Assembly: GCA_016187935.1 (NCBI GenBank)
Contig: JACPIU010000014.1
Span: forward strand, 124,001 to 188,000
Direction of reading: 5' to 3'
Source of the DNA: Bdellovibrio sp.
Lineage (GTDB): Bacteria; Bdellovibrionota; Bacteriovoracia; Bacteriovoracales; Bacteriovoracaceae
DNA: 64,000 bases
Shown piece after piece: positions 55,792 to 62,086 of this stretch. The notes beneath the pieces are model-generated. The model was not told the DNA's origin. It did not search any database and saw only the letters and a list, made by a program, of their open reading frames with translations. The position numbers and the translations under genes were made by a program. Every line of letters begins with the position of its first letter. The stretch's first letter is position 1.

Positions 55792-56139
55792 CTATGGTTT
55801 ATAGGGGGGATAGGGATTGCAGACACAGCTGGCGTTGTTATCGGGATCACACAAGAGGCCATAGGAACACACACACTTACAGCCCTTGCCGGTATCGGGA
55901 TCACATGCCGGAACCTGATTTTCAGGACAGCGAAGACGTAGTTCTTCTGCTGAAACAATCTGGAAACAGATACCAAGATCGTTAGAGTAAACCCGATTGT
56001 CACCGCAATTACGCTTGAGTTGCACCTCATGGGCATATGAGACGAGTGGCTCATGGACCGGGTTCAGTATCAATAAAGATGCTGAAAAAGCGCTGTTCAA
56101 AAATGTCAGAAGAAGTACAACCAAAATTAATCCTTTCAT
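55792..56139 (-). CDS. Small secreted cysteine-rich protein
   Basis: 115 residues with a signal peptide (GLILVVLLLTFLNSAFSA), then about 95 residues containing ten cysteines. Two CDPD-x-C-x-C-type units (ACDPDTGKGCKCVC, LCDPDNNASCVC) suggest a disulfide-rich or metal-binding repeat. The frame is open to 56205, but GGGAGAG before ATG 56139 fixes the start. A strong sigma54 promoter lies 43 bases upstream and a terminator just after the end, so it is a single-gene unit of the sigma54 regulon. Confidence 0.7.
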   Translation of the reverse strand: MKGLILVVLLLTFLNSAFSASLLILNPVHEPLVSYAHEVQLKRNCGDNRVYSNDLGICFQIVSAEELRLRCPENQVPACDPDTGKGCKCVCSYGLLCDPDNNASCVCNPYPPYKP

Positions 56140-56181
56140 AACTCTCTCCCTTGTGTAGGTTGTTGTGATGTCTTTGGGTAT

Positions 56182-56197
56182 TGCAACCGATATGCCA
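56182..56197 (-). promoter_or_regulatory. Sigma54 -24/-12 promoter of the Cys-rich gene
   Basis: TGGCATATCGGTTGCA on the minus strand matches TGGCA-N6-TTGCA exactly at the invariant positions, GG-N10-GC. It is 43 bases before the ATG. Confidence 0.75.
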
Positions 56198-56238
56198 AAT
56201 AGCAATCGTACTCAAGTAGGCGAAATAGAGGGCATAAC

Positions 56239-56511
56239 TTGAAAGAAAAAGATGTTCATGTCTGGTTTTGCGGACGTGCCTCAGATAGTTCGGGCATTTG
56301 GTATTTAAATGTTAAAAACATTGCGAGCGTAACATGGAAAAAATCTACAAGCCAGTCGGCGCCAGAGGCCCATTTGCCCAGAAACTGGGTCGTTTTTGCA
56401 CAACGAGGGACCGCCCTAAGCAAGGCGACCTTGATCAAACAAGACCCTATAAAAGGCGTTCCGGCAGCGGATTTTGCCGTGGAATTACCGGTTTTGGATC
56501 TGGTACGGTAA
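56239..56511 (+). CDS. Hypothetical protein fragment, frame-broken
   Basis: 90 residues from a TTG at 56239 with AGAGGG upstream. The second half of the sequence continues naturally in another frame (56500-56624, GSHALIQFETAAGETFCLNE), so one gene of about 125 residues is probably interrupted by the loss of one base at the AAAA of GGTAAAAGG. No family recognised and no signal peptide. The region is transcribed divergently from the Cys-rich gene, with the start only about 100 bases from that gene's. Confidence 0.4.
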   Translation: MKEKDVHVWFCGRASDSSGIWYLNVKNIASVTWKKSTSQSAPEAHLPRNWVVFAQRGTALSKATLIKQDPIKGVPAADFAVELPVLDLVR

Positions 56512-56624
56512 AAGGTTCACACGCCCTGATCCAGTTTGAAACCGCCGCCGGGGAAACTTTTTGCCTTAACGAAGGATTGATCAAGCACCGCCCAACCTAC
56601 TTTAAAGGCCCTTGTGCAAAATAA
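56500..56624 (+). pseudogene. C-terminal remainder of the frame-broken gene
   Basis: The last 38 codons of the frame that begins at 56334 read HALIQFETAAGETFCLNEGLI, then KHRPTYFKGPCAK. This continues the preceding ORF by sense and position rather than forming a separate gene, since the ATG at 56334 lies inside that ORF. A -1 (or +2) shift near 56510 would join them. Confidence 0.4.
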
Positions 56625-56715
56625 TTCTTTAGAAGGCGCATAAAAAATACACTCCATATTCACACGATGGCCGCATTATTATATGGTCTGGCATCTAAAA
56701 ATTGGAGATGAGACC

Positions 56716-57246
56716 GTGAATAAATTGCATGCAGCTTTGGTCGTTTTGGTTTTAATCATAAGCACTAAGTCCTTTGCGCTCAATTTGGAATATTTGCCAG
56801 GACCATCAGGGGAAACCCTATTTTCACGGCCAGTTTTTAAAAACAGTGACACTGAAATTGTCTATAAGCAAAGATACACCGTAACCAGGGATGATTTGTC
56901 GTTCAGGGCATTCCCCATCTCTATCATGGTAAGGACTCCTCAATACAGAACAACTCTCTGCTCAAGCTATTATGATTGCCCCATCCCTGAGTTGGCGCCC
57001 TTTAATTTCAACCTGAAATTTAAGCTGGGAAGCAAGCCTGAAAAAAATGAGGCCGTGACCATCAATGTGACCACTCTTCATCAACCTAATTCAGAGATGC
57101 CCTATGTGGATGTCTCGGCAGTAAGCAGCAACGACGCCAGAAAATACAAAGTGGAGCTTAAAACCAAGTCAACCTATGAGTGGCAGGGACTTTATTTGGT
57201 GGTTGGCCCTTTGAAAAATTATTTTCTGGTCTCACGGCTTAAATAA
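56716..57246 (+). CDS. Secreted hypothetical protein, 176 residues
   Basis: GTG at 56716 follows GGAG (56704-56707) by eight bases and gives the signal peptide NKLHAALVVLVLIISTKSFA; the frame is also open to an earlier ATG at 56683, which lacks such a signal. The mature 155 residues are beta-rich (NLKFKLGS, AVTINVTTLH) with a cysteine pair CSSYYDCPIP. No family recognised. It is on the plus strand, unlike the sigma54-controlled genes, and I see no sigma54 motif before it. Confidence 0.6.
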   Translation: MNKLHAALVVLVLIISTKSFALNLEYLPGPSGETLFSRPVFKNSDTEIVYKQRYTVTRDDLSFRAFPISIMVRTPQYRTTLCSSYYDCPIPELAPFNFNLKFKLGSKPEKNEAVTINVTTLHQPNSEMPYVDVSAVSSNDARKYKVELKTKSTYEWQGLYLVVGPLKNYFLVSRLK

Positions 57247-57449
57247 TTCCGGACGGCCGAGGCCGGCCATGCTTTAGGTCTTGATGACGAGTACGGCGGC
57301 GATGAAAGAGAATTATATAATGTGTGGTGATAACGATTCAGTCCGAAGCATTTACAATTTAATCGCAGTTTTCCTTTATATTTTGAAATAACCCTGGAAA
57401 CAGTCGGGTGTCCATTCATATTAGTCAGGATTGGTGGCATGACATGTTT

Positions 57450-58478
57450 TTACATCAACCATCTTTTTTTTATGAGGTGATAGGAACAGAAAAAGGTGAA
57501 GAGACCAGATAATAGTAGGGACAACCATTCGTAGGAAAGGTTAGATATTTTCTCGCCGTCGAGCAAGATTGCGCTAACTGGTTTATAAAACTGATAAGAA
57601 GTTAAAAAAGGAGCGATCGCCGTCAGTTTGGTAGAGAAATCTGATAGGGCCGACGGAAGAATATTTGGCAGATAAAAAATAACACCTAAGGTCCTTGCAC
57701 TTGCTTGATTGCGACATAAAAAACCCAAAAGGATTCCGTATGAGGAAAAGCAGAAACTGCCGAGGCCAAGATACACAGCATAACTTGCGATATTTTCAAC
57801 TTCAAATTGGCCAAGAAGGTGGAGAAAAATGACCGCAGCGATAATTGAGATCATCCCAAAAAATAATTTTGCAAAAAGCCAGTCAATTTCGCGAATAGGA
57901 GTTTGTAATAGAGCAAGCAGTAGTTTCTTTTCTTTTTCTTCGGCAACCTGCGCCGGTATGATGATAAAACTTATCAACAAAACCAACATGAGAACCCAGG
58001 TAGGTAAACTCTTTTTTTGAATTTCACTTTCCTGAAGTGGTTTAACATCAGAGATCCAGCTTAACCGCCTGCCTTCGTTTGCTTGTTGCACTGTGGAGAG
58101 GGCCTCTACGATTGAGAGAGTTATGCGAGAATCTTTTCTTAAGACGACAAGACATAAGCTATCTTGATTTTTTTCGGATCTTATTAATAGGCCATCAATT
58201 TTCTTCTCTTTTAACCAACGCTTACCTTCTTCCGCATTCGACAATGAGGAAATGGAAAACAGCGCGCTCTCGGCCTTAATAGTTCGCAGTATAACGGGAT
58301 TATATATTTCTGTCTGGATAAGTCCGATGCGCAGCTTTTGGAAGCTAACCGTTTGTGGGTCTATCAGCTTCAAGGATGTAAAAACAAATAAAGGTATAAA
58401 AATAATGAGATACATTGTCTTGTTCTTGAAGGCCGTGGCCAAATCATGCAACGTTAATGTCACAATTTTTCTTATCAT
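57450..58478 (-). CDS. ABC-2 type transporter permease
   Basis: 342 residues. One helix near the N-terminus (MYLIIFIPLFVFTSLKLI), an extracytoplasmic loop of about 130 residues, then five helices (LVLLISFIIIPAQVAEEKEKKLL..., ILLGFLCR, WLSLLLSGLFTFFCSYHL), the NatB/ABC-2 layout. It exports an unknown substrate with the ATPase next door, with which it overlaps by four bases. Its last residues are near the 57.3 kb gap, where no gene is seen. Confidence 0.85.
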   Translation of the reverse strand: MIRKIVTLTLHDLATAFKNKTMYLIIFIPLFVFTSLKLIDPQTVSFQKLRIGLIQTEIYNPVILRTIKAESALFSISSLSNAEEGKRWLKEKKIDGLLIRSEKNQDSLCLVVLRKDSRITLSIVEALSTVQQANEGRRLSWISDVKPLQESEIQKKSLPTWVLMLVLLISFIIIPAQVAEEKEKKLLLALLQTPIREIDWLFAKLFFGMISIIAAVIFLHLLGQFEVENIASYAVYLGLGSFCFSSYGILLGFLCRNQASARTLGVIFYLPNILPSALSDFSTKLTAIAPFLTSYQFYKPVSAILLDGEKISNLSYEWLSLLLSGLFTFFCSYHLIKKRWLM

Positions 58479-59170
58479 TGGGTATATAGCTCTTTGTATA
58501 GTTTTTGGTGTGTCTCTGATCGGAAATATTGTTCCGTTGAATCATTGAATACTAAACGTCCCTGATGAAGAATTAAGATGCGTGTGGCGAATTCTCTTAT
58601 CTCTTCCGGCCGATGTGAGGTAAATATGATCGTTTTTTCCTGGGAATGAAAATTATTGAGCAGCTGATATATCCCCTTTGTCATCTCGAAATCTAAACCG
58701 GAGGTAGGTTCATCAAAAAGAAGGATCGGCGGATTTGGCAAAAGTGAGCGGGCGATGCTTACACGTTGCTTTAATCCTTTCGACAAAATCTGTATCTTGT
58801 TTTTCCGAAAAGATAGCAAATCAAATTCGTTCAGCATTTGCTCAATTCGCGAGAAAGGGATTTTAAAGAGGCGCGCAAATAATTTTAAATTGTATTCGAC
58901 TGAGAAAAGATCAAAAAGATTAGGTGTTTCCGGCACAAATCCAATCTTTCTCACTAAAGACATTCTGTCTTTGAGGTTGATTCCGTCTATTAAAACAGTG
59001 CCACTATCGGGAAGAATGCAATTTGCTAATATTTTGAGCAGGGTGGATTTTCCTGCTCCATTGTGCCCGACTATGGCAATCAATTCACCTTTCTTAACCT
59101 CAAAACTAGTTGGAAAAAGCCCTCTTTTTTTATCGTATGCTTTTGTCAGTTCGCGAACTTCAATTTGCAC
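58475..59170 (-). CDS. ABC transporter ATP-binding protein
   Basis: 231 residues with all ABC motifs: VGHNGAGKST (Walker A), LSKGLKQRVSIARSLL (signature LSKG), ILLFDEPTSGLD (Walker B), and TSHRPEEI (H-loop). It has the CcmA/NatA type of ABC-2 exporters and pairs with the permease, whose gene overlaps by four bases. GTG at 59170 lies two bases after the stop of the micro-ORF at 59173-59238, so translation is probably coupled to it. Confidence 0.93.
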   Translation of the reverse strand: MQIEVRELTKAYDKKRGLFPTSFEVKKGELIAIVGHNGAGKSTLLKILANCILPDSGTVLIDGINLKDRMSLVRKIGFVPETPNLFDLFSVEYNLKLFARLFKIPFSRIEQMLNEFDLLSFRKNKIQILSKGLKQRVSIARSLLPNPPILLFDEPTSGLDFEMTKGIYQLLNNFHSQEKTIIFTSHRPEEIREFATRILILHQGRLVFNDSTEQYFRSETHQKLYKELYTQ

Positions 59171-59172
59171 AT

Positions 59173-59238
59173 TTATATTAATCGTATGATAACCAATACT
59201 AAAACAACAACCAGTAAGACTGCGATAATAAATCCCAT
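59173..59238 (-). CDS. 21-residue single transmembrane micro-protein
   Basis: ATG at 59238 with a strong AAGGAG six bases upstream; the whole product is MGFIIAVLLVVVLV plus LVIIRLI, essentially one transmembrane helix. Its stop is two bases before the GTG of the ABC ATPase. The good ribosome binding site and clean hydrophobic composition suggest a translated leader or small membrane subunit of the exporter. Length is too short for homology. Confidence 0.55.
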   Translation of the reverse strand: MGFIIAVLLVVVLVLVIIRLI

Positions 59239-59273
59239 TTTTTGCTCCTTGGTGCTTAAGTTGTAAGCTTTAA

Positions 59274-59471
59274 TTAATTTATCTTTCCGCCCCGTATCAC
59301 ACCAAATGGCCCTACAATGCCTGCAAGCAATCCACCAATCATAAGGTACACCGCCTTATTGGTTGGTGCCCCCGTGAAGAAGCGCGAAACATCAGAACTA
59401 AACGATTCCACCCTGCCTTTTTTAATGTTGTGTTTAGGATATTGAAAAAACCGCAAAATCACGCTGAGCAA
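59274..59471 (-). CDS. Possible small membrane protein, 65 residues
   Basis: Frame from TTG 59471 (or GTG nine bases on). The C-terminal part, VYLMIGGLLAGIVGPFGVI, is a Gly-rich transmembrane segment, and the rest is basic. It lies 36 bases upstream of the micro-ORF and could head the exporter operon. The ribosome binding site is poor. Confidence 0.4.
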   Translation of the reverse strand: MLSVILRFFQYPKHNIKKGRVESFSSDVSRFFTGAPTNKAVYLMIGGLLAGIVGPFGVIRGGKIN

Positions 59472-59643
59472 TGCTTATCTTCTTCGTGATTTAGTTCACC
59501 TATACTTTTTTTAGCTGTCAGCACATCCAAGGCTTTCGGCCACACCCTTCACATCCACCCAGAAAGGCTGAGGTAAATCTGGAAAGTTTTAAGGTCAGAG
59601 GCGATTAAACTCAGCCAGTGTGCATGCTTTCGCCAGGTTCCTT

Positions 59644-60330
59644 CTAAAGAAAAGACTGGATAATTTTTTCCGAAATTGAGGTTTTAAAGGCCACGCCCAT
59701 TTTCATCTTAGTGATGCGAGCGCCGGAACTCATAAATTCAATTTTCTTTAGATATACCACGCGGCCTTCGATGGGGGTTTTGAAGGGAATCTGGCCTAAC
59801 TTGTGGATACAAATCTCTGTCCCCTCAGTAAAAAAAATCTGATCTTTTAAATTGAAATTAAAACATATTCCAGTCGCCGAGATATCATAAAGGTTAAAAA
59901 CAAACTCTTTTTGCAGGTCAGAAGAGGCGTTGATTTTGAGTTCAAGTTTCCCAAGATAGGGTGAGTTAAATCCAAGTTTGACGCGAGGACTGATTCTGTT
60001 TTCAAACATCCTCACTTCTTTGGGGATGTCTATGATAATGCATTTTTTTTCGATTCTGACGCTCTCTCGTTTGAACAGAATGCTTTTTTCGTGACCGCGA
60101 ATATAAACGGCGCGATGGACAAGAAAGTCAAAGCGCTTATGCGGATCATTCCTAATGATCACAAACTTGCCGGTGGTCAGGTCGATGTGGTCGATAATGG
60201 CATTCCTGATAATGCGTCGTTCGCCGAGATTCTGCCACACCAAGATGGGAGATTGATCATGGTACATTTTCCGCAGCGTCGAAATAATTTCTAAGCTGTC
60301 TTTGGTTACACGTAAATTAAAGTTGTGCAT
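59644..60330 (-). CDS. PilZ-domain protein
   Basis: 228 residues. The second half contains PilZ signatures NRISPRVKL (RxxxR) and LYDISATGICF (DxSxxG), the usual cyclic di-GMP binding pair, followed by beta-strand pattern to FKTSISEKIIQSFL. The N-terminal 110 residues are unassigned, resembling the YcgR-type N domain. The frame is open to 60378, but AGGGGGA before ATG 60330 fixes the start. A possible sigma54 promoter is 32 bases upstream. Likely effector in motility or surface control. Confidence 0.85.
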   Translation of the reverse strand: MHNFNLRVTKDSLEIISTLRKMYHDQSPILVWQNLGERRIIRNAIIDHIDLTTGKFVIIRNDPHKRFDFLVHRAVYIRGHEKSILFKRESVRIEKKCIIIDIPKEVRMFENRISPRVKLGFNSPYLGKLELKINASSDLQKEFVFNLYDISATGICFNFNLKDQIFFTEGTEICIHKLGQIPFKTPIEGRVVYLKKIEFMSSGARITKMKMGVAFKTSISEKIIQSFL

Positions 60331-60361
60331 AAATCCCCCTTGCAACTCTGCTTGGAAGAGG

Positions 60362-60377
60362 TGCAAAACAGAGACCA
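60362..60377 (-). promoter_or_regulatory. Possible sigma54 promoter before the PilZ gene
   Basis: TGGTCTCTGTTTTGCA on the minus strand: GG-N10-GC is kept and TTGCA is perfect, but the -24 box reads TGGTC instead of TGGCA. Weaker than the other four sites. Confidence 0.4.
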
Positions 60378-60407
60378 ACGCAAAATCCTGTGTTTTCAGG
60401 TTGCTAT

Positions 60408-60467
60408 GGAGTGATGAAGTATGAGCTGTCTTGAATTAGCGACATCGTCGCCAGCTCATAATACTCC
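60408..60467. repeat. Imperfect inverted repeat
   Basis: TATGAGCTG (60420-60428) with CAGCTCATA (60452-60460), flanked by GGAGT and ACTCC at unequal distances. It lies in the gap between the PilZ gene promoter and the TolB-like gene end. No T-run. Could be a weak terminator without T-tail for the TolB-like gene or a regulatory fold. Confidence 0.35.
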
Positions 60468-60541
60468 GAATCGAAGAAGCGCTGCTTGAGGAAGCATGAG
60501 GAGACGGAAGCAAAGATAAGAAGGCGCAATGTCTGAGCTAA

Positions 60542-61885
60542 TTACAGGCAGGTTTTAATCAGGCCACGGTAGGAGAAGTAGGTCGCCTGTACTCCGTTGC
60601 TTTTCAACTGGGTGAGTGGAAGGTTGTTGGTTCCATCAGTTCCGATGGCCCAGATGTTCCAATTTTCGTTTGTCTCTTTGGCCTCTTTTCCATCGAGGGC
60701 GGCATAGCTGCTATAGATGAGAACTCCGTTTTCCTCATTCAGCAGGAAATCATTAACCCAGGCCTTGGAATGCTTCGTGACTGGTATAAGGTCGGTTCCG
60801 TCCCACTTCACGCTCCAAATGTTTCTTGGGTTGGTGTAGCGGTCTTCCCCAGTCAAAGGAAGACTGGCAATGAAAAAAACCCGTTCCCCCTTCTCTTTTA
60901 AGGAAAAACGAGGGGATAACGCCGAGGCATTAATAAACTTTGTTAGAGGGCGATGTACTTTGCCCTCTATGTCGGTTATCCACAAATTATAGACCCAATC
61001 CGCTATTTTGTTGTCGCTTCCGTCTAACCTTCTGTTGGAGATATATATGATTTCTTTTTGATTCGGACCGAATAAGGCCCCAACGGCCTTGGCATTTGTA
61101 AGACTGGTCAGGAGACGTGTCTTTCCAGTGATCTGCGATATCATTATGACGTTAGCATAGCTCCAGGAGGTAGAAGACTCAGACGCCAAGATCCACTCAC
61201 TATTTTGATCGCTAACGTTTGGAGCATTCATGTTTGGGCCGCTTGGCGCGAGAGTTCGAAGTGTTGAGTCGCGGAAATTGAATTCATATGAAGTTATTTT
61301 GCTTTCGTCCGACAGTTGGGTCTGGTTTTCAAAGTCCATGACTCCGTTGAAGAAAAGCCGCTCGTTACTCGATAGAATGAGGTTATAATGCACGTAATCC
61401 CACTCTTCATAAGAGGCTTCTTGTATGTTGGTGATGGGAGCGCTCTTTCCGTCCTTTAAGGAAAGACTCCATAAGTTGAAGATTCCGTCACCTTCCAGTT
61501 TATCTTCTCCGTTTCTTGCGGCCGAGCTAACGAATGCGATTCGATCGCCGACTGGCAATGCTACCGGTGAGGCGAGGACCGAGGGGACACCACCGCTTTT
61601 GTGGCCTAGATTCTCGTAGCGAGTAAGAGGACGCGATTTCCCGTCAAGGCCCACGGCCCAGATATTGTCGCTACCTCCTTGCGAGTCGGTTCCATCCAGG
61701 TGGCGAGAACTTACATAGAGGTATTCTGTGCGACAGGAAGGGACTGAAACTGTTTGTTCCAGGTCGAAAGAAGGTGGAGGCAGAGCAGTGTCTGGTCTTC
61801 CACATGCGCTACAGAAGAGAAGCGCACCCAGTGTCTGCCAGATTGATAGTGCGACGTTAATTTTCCGCGGTATTAAATGGCCCAT
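60542..61885 (-). CDS. TolB-like beta-propeller lipoprotein
   Basis: 447 residues with ATG 61885 after a strong TTGGAGGGAAGC. The signal ends LGALLFCSACGRPD, with a plausible lipidation cysteine. The mature protein consists of TolB/WD40-type repeats: DNIWAVGLDGKSRPLTRY, NLWSLSLKDGKSAPIT, NLWITDIEGKVHRPLTKF, NIWAIGTDGTNNLPLT, i.e. six or so propeller blades with a W-x-x-D-G-K/T motif. TolB-like propellers bind proteins in the periplasm; no enzyme site is visible. A sigma54 promoter lies 29 bases upstream. It is just downstream of propeller 3. Confidence 0.8.
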   Translation of the reverse strand: MGHLIPRKINVALSIWQTLGALLFCSACGRPDTALPPPSFDLEQTVSVPSCRTEYLYVSSRHLDGTDSQGGSDNIWAVGLDGKSRPLTRYENLGHKSGGVPSVLASPVALPVGDRIAFVSSAARNGEDKLEGDGIFNLWSLSLKDGKSAPITNIQEASYEEWDYVHYNLILSSNERLFFNGVMDFENQTQLSDESKITSYEFNFRDSTLRTLAPSGPNMNAPNVSDQNSEWILASESSTSWSYANVIMISQITGKTRLLTSLTNAKAVGALFGPNQKEIIYISNRRLDGSDNKIADWVYNLWITDIEGKVHRPLTKFINASALSPRFSLKEKGERVFFIASLPLTGEDRYTNPRNIWSVKWDGTDLIPVTKHSKAWVNDFLLNEENGVLIYSSYAALDGKEAKETNENWNIWAIGTDGTNNLPLTQLKSNGVQATYFSYRGLIKTCL

Positions 61886-61913
61886 GCTTCCCTCCAAGGT
61901 TATCAACCTGGGT

Positions 61914-61929
61914 TGCAATTCTTATGCCC
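61914..61929 (-). promoter_or_regulatory. Sigma54 -24/-12 promoter of the TolB-like gene
   Basis: GGGCATAAGAATTGCA on the minus strand: GG-N10-GC, perfect TTGCA, one base off in the -24 box (GGGCA). 29 bases before ATG 61885. Confidence 0.65.
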
Positions 61930-61968
61930 GCATTTGGTCCTTATTTTCGGTGGGTTATGGGGGACGGA

Positions 61969-62004
61969 GACGGCCCAGCTGTAAGCGAATCGAGACGGGC
62001 CGTC
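61969..62004. repeat. Inverted repeat between propeller 3 and the TolB-like gene
   Basis: GACGGCCC (61969-61976) and GGGCCGTC (61997-62004) are exact complements with a 20-base spacer, lying about 40-75 bases upstream of the sigma54 promoter. It may be an activator binding site or the end of the propeller 3 transcript. There is no T-run. Also the only structure in the 200-base gap. Confidence 0.4.
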
Positions 62005-62086
62005 CAGTGATCTGCTTTGATACGCCAGATTGTCCAGAGCGTTGGTCAGATCGAAGGTGGTGGCAGTGACCGGTGAGTTGTTCTCG

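Noticed and set aside
57219-57440. 73-codon minus-strand ORF in the 57.3 kb gap
   Set aside because: No ribosome binding site, odd composition, and it overlaps the secreted-protein end. The gap otherwise shows an isolated TATAAT near 57316 with no -35 box, so no gene is called.
59600-59643. Possible sigma54 site (TGGCGAAAGCATGCA) before the exporter genes
   Set aside because: The GG to GC spacing is nine, not ten, and no other support.
61930-62086. Open minus-strand frame between propeller 3 and the TolB-like gene (protein-like LTNALDNLAYQSRSL)
   Set aside because: No start codon or ribosome binding site, and it crosses the inverted repeat and the sigma54 promoter; may be a remnant, but not supportable as a gene.
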